Below, one piece after another: positions 39,156-50,778 of a DNA stretch of 64,000 bases. The position numbers and the translations under genes are program-made. Location: contig CAJNOI010000148.1 in assembly GCA_905250115.1 (NCBI GenBank), positions 124,001 through 188,000 on the forward strand, read 5' to 3'. Within the stretch, counting starts at the first letter, position 1. Each line of letters begins with the position of its first letter. Under the pieces are notes generated by a model. It was not told the DNA's origin. It did no database searches and was given only the letters and a program-made list of their open reading frames with translations. This DNA comes from Adineta steineri. Its lineage: Eukaryota; Rotifera; Eurotatoria; Adinetida; Adinetidae.

Positions 39156-41307
39156 AAAAAGAACTATCATAACGCATTTCAATCTTCTTTAAAGGTCTTG
39201 ATTGATGGCAAAAGAAGTTACATGAGAAAATACAAAATTCATAAATTAGAAGATATCATTCCGTATTACTGCTTTATATTATCTATAAAGCAGATGATTC
39301 ATGGAAGAATATGGTAGTGAATGTAGTTGATTAATATTATTGAGACAAAAAAAGGAAAAGTCGAAATGAATCATTTTCTTGTCTGCCTATAGTAAAAGTA
39401 GAATAAGAGAAACTTACCTTAAGACTGAGATTTAGAAGAGTGATTAGTAGTTGTGGAGTGAATGTATAGTTTTGATGGATGCTGTTAATTTTATTGTTTG
39501 TTATATCAGATAAAGCAAGCAATAAACAAGTTATTGAGTGACGGTTAGTTTTAGGAGTATATATAATAGAAAAAGAAAGGTGAACTTTGTTTCAATGAAA
39601 ATGAAAAATGAAAATAACGAAGAAAAAGTGGCATTTATATACATATACTGTAGAATTGCAGTGTTTATATTATATATACAACTATTTTATATGATTGTTG
39701 CGCGCTTTTACAGGAAATTTCCATTTTTACGTATGCATGCTTACGTGACAGAATGCGATTTGAAATAAAATGAAAGAATGCATCATATAATATATCATTT
39801 TTCTAATAAAGTTAAAGGAATGGTATTGTGTTTGTTGCGATGTACAAGAATATCTTTGTTTTTTTTTGTTGGAAATAAAGAAAAGAGTAATCATTGACGA
39901 TCTACGGAGGAATATTCTATTATCTACAATATAAATGTATATTCTTCTTATGGTATTCTACATTCACTACCGTTATTAGACTCAAATCATTGGTTAACAT
40001 ACTATTTTGTATGGTATAATTCATAGGCTGTAACAATAATTATGTTTAGATTAAAATATTTTATTTATCTTTCAACATAAATATCAATTTCATCAAATCA
40101 ATCTTTTTTAAAAGTTCAATGTTATTTATTAGATTTTCTTCTTCGAATTTGTCTTAATATGGATTAATAATTGAATACATGTGTGGCAATGAAAAGAGCA
40201 ATAACAATTATTAAAGATGCTTAATTTGATACAAAAAAAAAGTAAATAATTAGCTAAAAAAGTTTTAACATCAATACATGATATATTTTATCGACGTTTA
40301 TTCGAAGAAAAATATGATGATGATGATGATAGTAAGGAAAGAATTTGGTTTATTCTAAAATATTCTTCAACTTTAGAAATGTATAATCGAATTATTAATA
40401 CATTTTATTTCTTCTTGCATTACCATGATTAATTCTTACTTCTGTATTGAACAAGAGATTCTTGGTTATTTCTTTGTGGATATTTTATTTCATTTATTCG
40501 TCCAATGATTACTTTTCTTGTCTTTGTTTCAGCATTAGAATTTTATAGAAAAAAATTATTAAAAACAGATTCAACAACGTTTTCGTCGAATGTTATAAAG
40601 ATTAGATTTTGGGGTATTAAATATTTCGTTTTCTTATATTTATTTTTGCTTGTTTGTCTGTTTAATGATGTTTTGGTTGATTATTTTTACTTAACTTATT
40701 ATTGTTATATGTAGATGTGAACAATTTATTAATAAATAAAGATTGTTGAATATTAGTCAACGTGCTGTCATCGGTACGACATACAAGACACTTTGACATC
40801 TGTACCTGGACTATATTTATTACTTTTAGAAGATGAATTAAAAATTATTATAGATACTCTGATTTATACTTATTTGAAACTTATAGTTTATGGAAAATGC
40901 TGCATAATTAAGTCCTTTTTCTTACAAGTTTATCTTAGTTATCTACATAATATTTATATACAGACTTTCTGTTGCAAAAATACAACAAGCAGAAGGATAA
41001 AAGCTAGTTTAAACATTTACCAATAGAAATCCTTTTTTTTCACTTACGATTTTTAAACAACAAACATGACTCAACACGTTTTTTCTCTCTTAAAGCAAAT
41101 CAAACATTTATTTTTCGTGAACTACTGCTATGGGTAGTCAACCATGACAATATTTCATTACTGTGTTTTTTTCGTTCTTCATTATAGTTATTTTTCATAA
41201 TTACATCATCACGAGGTAAAGAAAAAACCATTTTGAAATAAAGTAAACATTTATAAAACGAATAAGTTTTGATCATTACATCACCAGTAAATTTTACACA
41301 ACCAACA
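39156..41307. other. Intergenic, possible gene debris, no intact gene
   Basis: About 2.1 kb. Between 40250 and 40450 a Asp-rich short frame (IFYRRLFEEKYDDDDDSK) and neighbouring hydrophobic frames (40505-40714) look like scattered remains of a membrane gene, but no family can be named. The last 250 bases are the leader of the ART-TPR gene. Confidence 0.35.
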
Positions 41308-44300
41308 ATGAGCAATAGAAAATCAACAACAACTAACAAATATGATGGTGCAATGAAGACATTTTCTTTTGCAGAAGATGCAGAACGTCGTCAACATATC
41401 AATATTCAAAACATGCAAAATGTTCTTCTTATTTGGTTAGACAATAACATTGACGAGACAAATGATGATTGCCAAAATACAATCAAACAACTGCGACGGG
41501 CTATCAAAGACATTAAAACATTTACAGATGGTGATCAATGTTTGGAATTCATTCAAACAATCATTAATAAAAAAGCATGTATGGTTATATCTGGATCACT
41601 TGGAGAACATATCGTACCACGTGTGCACAATATGTCTCAAATAGATTCAATTTTCATTTTTTGTGGCAACCAAAAACATCATGAACAATGGGCTACAGAC
41701 TGGTCCAAAATAAAAGGTGTCTTCACAGATATTACATCCATCTGTGAAGCACTCAAGAAAGCTGCTCATCAATGTGAGCAGAATGCCATTCCCATGAGTT
41801 TCGTGGGAACAAATAAAAATTTGGATCAGTTAGATCCTTCTTTCATGTATACTCAAATCATCAAAGACATATTACTCAGCATACAATTTGACCAAAAACA
41901 CATTCAAGATTACCTTAATTACTGTCGTGATATTTTTGTTGACGATGAAGAAGAAATGGTTCATATTAAACAATTTGAAGATGAATATCACGACGAACCA
42001 CCAATTTTTTGGTACAGCTGTGATATGTTCCTCTATCCCATGATCAATCGTGCATTACGATTGTTGGATGGTGATATCATTACACGGATGGGCTTCTTCA
42101 TTGGTGATTTGCATAGAAATATTGAACAACTACACAAGGAACAATATGCTGGTAAAACTGCTGCTGACACCTTTACCCTTTATCGTGGACAAGGTTTATC
42201 TAAAAAGGATTTTGAGCAACTGATGAAAACTAAAGGTGGTCTTGTTTCATTTAACTATTTTCTATCTACCAGTAAGAACATCGAAGTTTCACTAGATTTT
42301 GCACAAAAAGCAACAAAAAATCCAGATCAAGTGGGAGTTCTTTTCATCATTCAGATTAATTCTGCTCAATCAACAACACCCTTTGCTTCTATTGCAAGCA
42401 TCAGCGCTATGAAAGAAGAAAATGAAGTCTTATTTTCGATGCATAGCGTGTTTCGGATCCAGGATATCAAACAGATGGAACCAAATAATAGTTTGTATGA
42501 AGTTAACTTGACACTTACTAGTGATAATGACCCAGAACTGAACAAACTTACTGATTACATTCGACAACACACTTATCCAGACCATGATGGATGGTACCGA
42601 TTGGGATTGGTACTAGGTCAAATGGGTCAATATGACAAAGCAGAAACTATTTTTCAAATTTTACTTGATCAAAAAGAGGATGATGAACATAAGGCGTCTA
42701 TTTATCGTCAACTCGGTATAATCAAAGCCTATCAAGGAAAATATCTAGAGGCACTTACATTCCATGAACAAGCACTTGGTATCGATCAAAAAACTCTTCC
42801 TCCGAATCTTCCCCGTTTGGCTGGTTTATACTGCAATATCGGTAATGTGCACAACCACATGGGTAATTATCTGAAGGCACTCTCGTTTCACGAAAAAGCC
42901 CTTGAAACACGACAAGAATCACTTTCTGCCACTGATCCTGATTGGGCTGGTTCCTACAGCCACATTGGTGATGTGCATGCCAACATGGGTGATTATCCAA
43001 AAGCACTTTCATCTTATACAAAAGCCCTTGAAATAAGTCAAGAGTCGCTACCTTCCAATCATCCTAATTTGGGTCAAACCTACAACAACATTGGTACACT
43101 GCATGCCAAGATGAGTAACTATCCAGAAGCACTTTCATCGTTTGAAAAAGCCCTTGAAATTAAACAACAGTCACTTCCTCCCAATCATCCTGATTTAGCT
43201 TTTCCCTACGATAACATTGGTAATGTGCACGCCCATATGGGTAATTACTCCGAAGCGCTCTCATCTTATACAAAAGCCCTTGAAATTCAACAGCAATCAC
43301 TTTCTCCCAATCATCCTAATTTGGCTGGTCCCTACAACAACATTGGTACACTACATGGCAGTACGGGTAACTATCCGGAAGCACTTTCATCGTTTGAAAA
43401 AGCCCTTGAAATAAGTCAACAGTCACTTCCTTCCAATCATCCTGATTTGGCTGGTCCCTACGACAACATTGGTCATGTGCATGCTAACATGGGTGATTAT
43501 CCAAAAGCACTCTCGTTTCACGAAAAAGCCCTTGGCATCCGACAAGAATCACTTCCTTCCAATCATCCTGATTTGGCTGCGACCTACAGCAACATTGGTA
43601 TAGCGCATGACAGAATGGGTAATTATCCAGAAGCACTCTCGTTTCACAAAAAAGCCCTTGACATCCGACAAGAATCACTTCCTTCCAATCATCTTGATTT
43701 GGCTGCGACCTACAGCAACATTGGTATAGTGCATGACAGAATGGGTAATTATCCCGAAGCAATCTCATTTTACGAAAAAGCCCTTGACATCCGACAGCAG
43801 TCACTTCCTTCAAATCATCTTGATTTGGCTTATTCCTACGGGGATATTGGCAATGTCTATCGCAACATGGGTAATTATCCAAAAGGACTTTCATCTAATG
43901 AAAAAGCCCTAGAAATACTACAACAATCGCTTTCTCCCAATCATCCTGATTTGGCTGGTTCCTACTACAACATTGGTAATGTGCACGCCGATATGGGTAA
44001 TTATTCCGAAGCACTTTCATCGTTTGAAAAAGCCCTTGAAATTCGACAGCAATCACTTCCTCCCAATCATCATGATTTGGCTGGTTCATACAACAACATT
44101 GGTAATGTGCATGGCAAGATGGGTAATTATCCCGAAGCACTCTCATTTCACGAAAAAGCCCTTGAAATAAGGCAACAATCACTTCCACCCAGTCATCCCC
44201 ATTTGGCTTATTCCTACGGGGATATTGGCAATGTCTATCGCAGCATGGGTAATTATCCAAAAGGACTTTCATCTAATGAAAAAGCCCTGGAAATACTACA

Positions 44301-44625
44301 ACAAACGCTTCCTTCCAATCATCCTGATTTGGGTCAAACCTACAACAACATTGGTGAAGTACATAACGATATGGGTAATTATCCAGAAGCTCTTTCATTT
44401 CACGAAAAAGCCCTTGATATTCGACAACAATCACTTCCTCCTAATCATCCTGATGTGGCTGAGTCCTACAATAGCACTGGTAACGTGCATAGGAACATGG
44501 GCAATTACTCTAAAGCCTGTATTTTTTATGAACATGCTATACAAATCGGAGAACAATCATTACCTTCAAGTCATCCGGATCTTCAAAAGTATAGAAATAA
44601 TCTCGAAGATGCAAAAAACAAATAA
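41308..44625 (+). CDS. ADP-ribosyltransferase with kinesin-light-chain-type TPR repeats
   Basis: Intronless, 1105 residues from ATG 41308; the open frame extends to a TTG at 41269. Residues about 30-230 are an N-terminal region shared with the gene at 45533-48369. An arginine-specific ART domain follows with the R-S-E triad: R293 in LYRGQG, S320-T321-S322 in FLSTS and E371-N-E373 in KEENEVLFSMHSVFRI. After two degenerate repeats (QMGQYDKAETIF, YQGKYLEALTFHEQAL), 14 TPRs of 42 residues each have the pattern YNNIGNVHGKMGNYPEALSF. The C-terminus is short. R-S-E enzymes move ADP-ribose from NAD to arginine; TPRs bind proteins. This architecture is expanded in bdelloids; targets are unknown. No signal peptide or membrane segment was seen, so it is probably cytosolic. 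Confidence 0.88.
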   Translation: MSNRKSTTTNKYDGAMKTFSFAEDAERRQHINIQNMQNVLLIWLDNNIDETNDDCQNTIKQLRRAIKDIKTFTDGDQCLEFIQTIINKKACMVISGSLGEHIVPRVHNMSQIDSIFIFCGNQKHHEQWATDWSKIKGVFTDITSICEALKKAAHQCEQNAIPMSFVGTNKNLDQLDPSFMYTQIIKDILLSIQFDQKHIQDYLNYCRDIFVDDEEEMVHIKQFEDEYHDEPPIFWYSCDMFLYPMINRALRLLDGDIITRMGFFIGDLHRNIEQLHKEQYAGKTAADTFTLYRGQGLSKKDFEQLMKTKGGLVSFNYFLSTSKNIEVSLDFAQKATKNPDQVGVLFIIQINSAQSTTPFASIASISAMKEENEVLFSMHSVFRIQDIKQMEPNNSLYEVNLTLTSDNDPELNKLTDYIRQHTYPDHDGWYRLGLVLGQMGQYDKAETIFQILLDQKEDDEHKASIYRQLGIIKAYQGKYLEALTFHEQALGIDQKTLPPNLPRLAGLYCNIGNVHNHMGNYLKALSFHEKALETRQESLSATDPDWAGSYSHIGDVHANMGDYPKALSSYTKALEISQESLPSNHPNLGQTYNNIGTLHAKMSNYPEALSSFEKALEIKQQSLPPNHPDLAFPYDNIGNVHAHMGNYSEALSSYTKALEIQQQSLSPNHPNLAGPYNNIGTLHGSTGNYPEALSSFEKALEISQQSLPSNHPDLAGPYDNIGHVHANMGDYPKALSFHEKALGIRQESLPSNHPDLAATYSNIGIAHDRMGNYPEALSFHKKALDIRQESLPSNHLDLAATYSNIGIVHDRMGNYPEAISFYEKALDIRQQSLPSNHLDLAYSYGDIGNVYRNMGNYPKGLSSNEKALEILQQSLSPNHPDLAGSYYNIGNVHADMGNYSEALSSFEKALEIRQQSLPPNHHDLAGSYNNIGNVHGKMGNYPEALSFHEKALEIRQQSLPPSHPHLAYSYGDIGNVYRSMGNYPKGLSSNEKALEILQQTLPSNHPDLGQTYNNIGEVHNDMGNYPEALSFHEKALDIRQQSLPPNHPDVAESYNSTGNVHRNMGNYSKACIFYEHAIQIGEQSLPSSHPDLQKYRNNLEDAKNK
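42829..44590 (+). repeat. Fourteen 126-base coding repeats (TPR array)
   Basis: Each unit encodes one 42-residue TPR. Units differ but show higher-order order: units 9 and 12 share YGDIGNVYR and PKGLSSNEKALEILQQ and both follow a unit ending in LAYS; units 3 and 5 share YNNIGTLHG/A; units 7 and 8 are nearly identical. This points to unequal exchange or conversion of multi-unit blocks. Confidence 0.9.
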
Positions 44626-45532
44626 TACATTGTATTGTTATGAGTCTTTTTTTATAAAAGAGAAATAATAAAATTTTTAAACAAGAAAAGAATTGTTTTA
44701 AAGTGCGCGCATACAGAGAAACTCGGATTTTATTGAGACACAAATGAGTGGTAACACCTATCGGTAAGGTAAACAATACTTATCACGAGCCACGTGTGAT
44801 AGAAAAAGATCTCCACGATATATAACTATTGTATCTGAATACGATAGATTTTCTTTGTGTTGAGTAGGAAAAGTAACGAAAAGAAAGAGAAAGAACTATG
44901 TTCATTCAAAAGATGAATTATTCTTTCTGTTCCAATAAAAAGGATAATTCATATGTATTGAATAAATAAATGATTTCCAGAAATATTAACATACTGTAGA
45001 ATAGATTAGTATGTTAACATAAATAGAAAACACTTCTAAACTCAACGCAATGGAATTGGATGAGATGAAAAGAGTGTATATATATAGTGTCATCAACGAG
45101 ATGGATAATGAAAGGGTAAGACATAATCATTATGGACACATGAATCTAGTTGTTCGTGTAGTTTAGAAGAACCATTATATGTGATATACAATGAATGTAA
45201 TGCCGGATGGATTATGTTTATTCTAATACCATATATATAAAAAGTTACGATTAAATGAATTAACGATTTTGACTGAATACTATTCAAATCGATATTTAAT
45301 ATCTATTAATCAATCAAGAATATTCATATAAAATAGTAAGTTGATTGTTAGTTATGATAAAAATGATGCTGAAAAATCTTGAGGGTGTGGGTGTGGGTAT
45401 TATCTCTGCGTACCTTTTCTGTTGGAAATCAAAGGTCACGCTTTTTTTCTTCAAATTCAGAAAAAATCAAAATATACTATTGTATGCAAAAAATTCTAAT
45501 TTTTTACAAAATATCCTTTTATTTAACATTAA
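44626..45532. other. Intergenic between convergent ART genes
   Basis: 3' flanks of the ART-TPR and ART-TM-NHL genes. No gene; contains the telomere-like tract at 45381-45401. Confidence 0.45.
45381..45401 (+). repeat. Telomere-like G-rich tract 4
   Basis: GAGGGTGTGGGTGTGGGTAT. One G-rich arm only, followed by TATCTC and then unrelated sequence. Confidence 0.7.
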
Positions 45533-48369
45533 TTAAGAATTAGTATTTGTACATGTAGTAGAAGTTCTGTTAAATTTCAGCACTCCACGTCCTGCATCAA
45601 AACCATATAGATTTCCCAATCTATCAAATATCATTTCTTCCAGCAAAGAATTTGATATTGTCTTGTCTTCACGACCGCGATAATCTTTCAAAATTGTAAC
45701 ATTAAATTTACCATCAGACGTCAATATACTTATTTTCTCATTGATAGCTAAAAGTATATTGCCAGTTTTATCCGCAATCAGCGCCCAGCCATAGTTAAAT
45801 GTTGGCTGTACATCAGAAAATATTTCTTTCTTAATTGTTGCATCAAAAATTACTGTTCCTATTGTCGAACTATTCGTAAATTTTAGAATGCGAGGACCGA
45901 TTTGATCCATTAAATATATTGTATTATCAATTTCACTGACCGCCAAAGCAATTATTACTCCTGTCTCACCGGTAGTATATTCAGATCCATACCCATCGGC
46001 GACTAAACTTCCAGAAGGATTATTAACTGTCCATTTGATGACATAATTTTTGACACGAAATAATACAAATATATCCCCACCTGAATTAACATATAATCCG
46101 TCACACTTTGATTCTATACGATACTGACCAATGCCAGACATTGTATTATTAAGAACATTTACTGGTTTAGAATGGTTACTATCAAGTCTGTAAATACCTG
46201 AATCTTCTTCCCACGTGTAACAAAAGTACAAGGATTGAGATAATGAATGATAGAACAATGCAGTATCACCAAAGTTTCCGCTAAAATATCGTTGGATTAA
46301 TTTATTACTAGATGACCATTTTTCTAAACTGTGAAGACCTGCATTTATAACGTATACATTAAAATCATCATCGACAGTGACACTTTTGTAATACCCCTGA
46401 CTTACTATTTTATCACCTACGGTTTCCCATCCGACTGGAAAACAATATTCCGATGCTAAATAAAAATTTTCTTATTTCCAAAACAAAAGAAAAAATCTTC
46501 GTACATGTTGTTTCTGATTCATTCGTTCTGGTAGGAGTAGAATCTATTAAATTATTCGTATTTGTAGTTGTCGAAATTGATGGAATTATCGGTTTTGATG
46601 AAGTTGTCGGTATCGATGGCTCTGGTCTTTTTAATGCTAGTGATAACAAAATTAAAATGATGAGCAAAAGAAACATCACAACAATATTTATGATAATTAT
46701 AACAAGCTACGATATTTACGCTTGCTATACACTCTAAAAATAATTGGTAGTCTATTAAGCCCCAAGAGCTCGGTAGAGCACCAACTTTTTTAGAGTGTAA
46801 TTGCAGATACAACGGATTTTAGATGATAGAATTATGATATGTTTTTGTAGCAAGATATCTTACCAGAAGTTTCAGTTTTTAATGTAGAATGACGTTCTAA
46901 AATAATATGGTCATATTTTCAGAGATCGATGAAAGTGACTGTACAGTACCTGTTGTTGTACTAAATGTCGTGCAATCTAAACCGACGCAATTGTCTAAAC
47001 TCGAAGTTTTATCTTTTAATTTAATATTGATACCAAAAATTACTCCTAATGTCAAAATCAAGGTAAAAAATATGATAGCAAATGCTGTAATAACATATCG
47101 CTTTCGACAGTATTGATTTATATTATGCAAGAAATGTTTCTTTTCCACTTGAATTATTTCAATGTTAATCTGTTCTAAAATATCTACTGCACTCATTATA
47201 ATTTTTGATAATTGATTTTCTTCATCATTTATAATATCATCGATTCTGAATATAGAACAAAGACTAAATAAAAATTCTTTTTCATCCTCCATATCTGAAA
47301 GTTGCGTAATATCAGCAAATACAACATTATTCGAATTATATTTAGTTCGAATTTCATATATGACTGATTCATATTCAGCTGACTCAGATCCTGAAAATAT
47401 TAGTGCAACATTGTAATCACTTGTAGTTGATAAAAATCCATTGAATGATATTAAATTACCAATATTCTCTTTGATGTTTTCAAATTGATCCATAGGCATA
47501 TTCTCATGTCCACGAAACACTGTTAATGGTGTGTCTGATTGATTTTGTTTATGTAAATGTTCTAATTGTTTACATAAATCTTTAATATAAGGTCGAAATA
47601 CATTTATCTGTTCCATATCAAGAGATCTCAATGCTTTATTCAGTAGTCGATAAAGAAAACTATTTCTTGTATACCATTTAATCGCTGTTTCTGCTGTATA
47701 GGTATATTTAAATTCTTCAATTTTTTTTTTCTGTTCGTTATTCGTTCGATAATATTTTGTGCATTCATCAATCATCTTTTCTCTGTTATCTGATGACCAT
47801 GGATAATGTTTCAAGATTTCAATATATTGTTTATAGAAATTAAAGTCTTGATTATTATTTTTGAGACTAAATATAGGTTGTAAATTTCGATCCATAAGAA
47901 GAAAATCTGTCGATGGATGTAATTCATTTTCAATTGATTCCTTTAGTAATTGTTCATCAGTGCAAATGTCCATTATTTTTCGACATTCTGTCAGTAAATA
48001 TTGACAATTAGTAGAATCTTTGCAAAATATAAGTATTGACGATATTTCTCGTAATAATGATAAAGATAATTTAGGAAGTATTTTCTTCGCAAAACTTCCT
48101 GAAGTAATAACTATAAGTTTCGTTATTTTAGACATACTTCCAATCTCTTCAAGAAATATTTCCAAATTGTTGTACAGTTTGTAGTTAATATCTGCTATAC
48201 TTTCAAACATAGCGATTGTCAGATTGGTATCATGTGAAGTTAAATTCAATGCTTCTTCATCTAACCATATTAAAGTATTATTGGTAACGTTGTGGCTTGC
48301 GGTGGTAGTAGTTGTTGTATTGAGATCTTCATCCTCTAATGGATAATATGAATAATTATTTTTTTTCAT
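45533..48369 (-). CDS. Membrane ADP-ribosyltransferase with Thr-rich stalk and NHL-type propeller
   Basis: Four exons (48369-46950, 46896-46864, 46636-46505, 46455-45533) join in phase to 835 residues. Residues about 25-400 are an ART module homologous to the gene at 41308, with R286 in VFRGHE, S314-T-T in GFLSTTSD and E363-K-E365 in EDEKEFLFSLCSIFRI. A single membrane span (about 426-448, AFAIIFFTLILTLGVIFGIN) is preceded by QYCRKRY, so the positive-inside rule puts the ART domain in the cytosol. A Ser/Thr-rich stalk follows (exons 2-3; PTTSSKP, ISTTTNTNN), then about 300 residues of repeated strands (DDDFNVYVINAG, NTIYLMDQIGPRILKF, DRLGNLYGFDAGRGVLKF) typical of an NHL/SMP30-type propeller, with NxS/T sites (NNT, NSS, NVT, NRT). 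Exon 2 is only 33 nt. If exons 3-4 are instead a separate gene, it would begin near 46676. Confidence 0.72.
46728..46799. mobile_element. Short inverted-repeat element (MITE-like) in an intron
   Basis: Arms TACACTCTAAAAATAATTGG (46728-46747) and CCAACTTTTTTAGAGTGTA (46781-46799) are near-perfect inverted repeats around a 33-base loop. Both ends are TA, as in Tc1/mariner-type target duplications. The loop holds GAGCTCGGTAGAGCA, which resembles a tRNA D-arm, but there is no T-arm. It lies within the 227-nt intron 46863-46637 of the ART-TM-NHL gene. Confidence 0.6.
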
Positions 48370-49173
48370 CGTTGATATAACTTGTCAAGAAAATTAGAAG
48401 TCAATGTAATAAATAATCTAAAACGTTTGATAAAAATAAAAAGTGAGAAGCATTGATCTGTTTCTTCAGTAGGAAACTTCTCTTATTATTATTCTTATTT
48501 TTATTCAAGCAAAGCATTACTTATCTCACATTTCTATTGAAAAAAATAGGTATTTCAAATATACTTTAAGTTATTTTTTATGCATACAAAAAAATCACCC
48601 ATTTATCAAAAAAAAAGGAAGAGAATGAAAACGATGCGCCTTCAGTCACACTATTTTAACGAGAAAGATTTTACACTAGTATTTTTCTTTGATAATCGAA
48701 CACGTTTTGATATCAACAAATATAGTATGGTGATGAAAAAAAAATATGTTAACCGTTATTTACATCGGAAGAAAAAGAAAAAAAATCGATGATCACAAAC
48801 GATGTATAGTTTTGCACTTTAATAAATAGAGCTTGCAAAGACATAGAGTAATTCTTGTACATCTTTTTAAAAATTAAAGAACAGAGATAGCTCATAATAA
48901 GTGGGTGTGGGTGTGAGTGTCTATCATTCTGTTCTTTTGTATTTCTCCGAAAGGAAACAATGTCTCGTTGACTCGATTATATGATACAAATATTCTAAAG
49001 TCACTGACTGATTTTATACGCAGTATTGGTATAGTTCAAGAATATTTTTCAGAGAGAAAAAGTAGCAAATACTAATCTTAAACTATTTTTCAATCAAAAA
49101 TTTGAATTGTAATACTATATATTTAGGTCACGAACAGAAATGTTTAATGATCGACATAAAAGATTATGGTTTT
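48370..49173. other. Intergenic with telomere-like tract 5
   Basis: Leader of the ART-TM-NHL gene and 3' flank of the PARP-like relic. No gene seen; open frame 48580-48792 is Lys/Arg-rich chance sequence. Confidence 0.45.
48900..48921 (+). repeat. Telomere-like G-rich tract 5
   Basis: AGTGGGTGTGGGTGTGAGTG: G-rich arm only. Confidence 0.7.
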
Positions 49174-50118
49174 CTAGATACACAAACATTTTGTATCATT
49201 AAATTCTGTATTTAATCCATAAGAGATAACTTTCACATCAAAACCATCTTCGATTACCATGATCCATTTCAAGATTTGAGACGGACTTTTAATACAGAAT
49301 TCGTCATAGCGTGGATCAGAATGACAGAAATAACTTGTATCATGTGTAGACCACCAATCATTTTTGCCACGATTTAAATGTCTTTCTTCTGGATTTAATG
49401 TCAACACATATAAAAGCAACATGACGATTCGTTTTTCGTTCTGTTCCTTCTCTTGATTGAGCAATTAGCATAGCTGACTTCGGATCCGTTTGATAAAATC
49501 CAATATAAAGATTTTTTCCAGGCATTGTTTGTTCAAGATCAAAAAACCGTAATTGTGGATTATAACCTTTGAAATGAAATATGAAAATATGTTCCAAATC
49601 ACGATTTTGACATTGAGGACCTTTCGAACAAGCTTTATCACCAAAACGCATAGTACGATTGTCGCCCAATAATGTATAAGGAATAAATCGTTTATGTTTA
49701 GATGATAATGGTTTATCTGGTATTTCGAAATCTTTCTCGATTAAATGTGGCTTATAATGCCACCATACACGATAATGATATAGCAACAATAACAGCCAGA
49801 CTTTTTATTGTTATATTATGTTGAACAGCTAAACAGTACGCTATCATTGCCATACGGACACATGATACTAACATAATAAATATGAATTGTAATTTAAAAC
49901 GTAATCTGGGACGTGCACGATAACAAACAGGGACACACACCTATGGGAATTATGAATAGAGAAAGTACAACGGTGGATAAGATTATTGTTTGAATTGCAC
50001 CAATAAAAAAGAGTGTAACAATAATAATCATATTCATAGAACCGATTGTTTCCAACTGATTATTGTCTGGATGTTCACCTTTGAAAAATAGATCTTGATG
50101 ACTCGTACTAATAAGCAT
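49174..50118 (-). pseudogene. PARP-like membrane protein gene, broken
   Basis: Exon 1 (50118-49941) encodes a leader and a membrane segment (SMNMIIIVTLFFIGAIQTII, VVLSLFIIPI). A second exon, probably starting at 49800 in phase 1, gives another hydrophobic stretch (WLLLLLYHYRVWWHYKPHL), then RFIPYTLLGDNRTMRFGDK, and the start of a PARP-like fold, LYIGFYQTDPKSAMLIAQS. The usual glycine/YFA-type strand expected next is missing: AQS runs straight into REGTERKTNRHVAFICVD. The frame then shifts; the rest of the domain (NPEERHLNRGKNDWWSTHD, YDEFCIKSPSQILKWIMVIE) continues in another frame to 49174. I see no intron that would repair this. So it has an internal deletion plus a frameshift. The splice between 49940 and 49801 is tentative. 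Confidence 0.6.
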
Positions 50119-50778
50119 GAATAATGTTATAGTTAATACTGTTTCAAATATGATAATTAGACCATGAAAATAAACACGTGAACGATAAAAACAAGAATTA
50201 GAACATATCTTTTTTCTATTCTAACAGTTGAAATCTACAAGATTTTACTATGTCTCTTTACAATAATAAATGGCTTATCTATTGATTTATGAATAGAAAG
50301 AGAACGAAACCCTTTTATTATCAGAGTAAAAGAAATACATTGTTTGCCACGGATAAAGTATTCGTTTTCCACGAAAAACAATAGTATTTATATAACTTTT
50401 CTCAATTCCAATTAAACAAAGTATTCGTCTATGATCAGCAGTGGATATTTTTGATACTATTCCTAAGACAGATTCAAGAATACTAGTAGTATTGTTGAGA
50501 TCATATAGATATCATCAGATTCCGCATCCTCATCTTGGGTAACTGCATTTATTTATTAAGTCATAAAAGGCTAAACCGATCGCAATATTCAGAATTATCT
50601 GACATGAGAGAAATATTTGTCTTTCTTGGATTCTTCTGTTATTTTCTCTATACAACTATATGTCTGTGAAATATAATCAAAAACAAATATTTATTCACTT
50701 CAAAATACCTTTAAGAGATAAAGACTTTTTCTGGCTTGCACCTTTTTACAATCTCTTTTATTTACTGTATGTATAGAA
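50119..50778. other. Divergent upstream region of the two PARP-like genes
   Basis: About 660 bases separating the broken gene (minus) from the PARP-TMEM272 gene (plus). No gene or repeat recognised. Confidence 0.45.

Noticed and set aside
42755..44272. Several minus-strand frames with Cys/Pro repeats
   Set aside because: They are shadows of the 126-base TPR repeats on the other strand, repeating with the same period.
46552..46706. A separate membrane protein starting at 46676 (hydrophobic MFLLLIILILLSLALKRP)
   Set aside because: The hydrophobic codons coincide with a pyrimidine-rich acceptor ending CACTAG at 46637; splicing there gives a phase-correct stalk exon of the ART-TM-NHL gene. Kept only as an alternative.
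46748..46790. A tRNA gene in the loop of the inverted repeat (GAGCTCGGTAGAGCA followed by ACTTTTTTAG)
   Set aside because: There is no T-arm or B-box and no closing acceptor stem; the flanks are explained by the inverted repeat. At most tRNA-derived.
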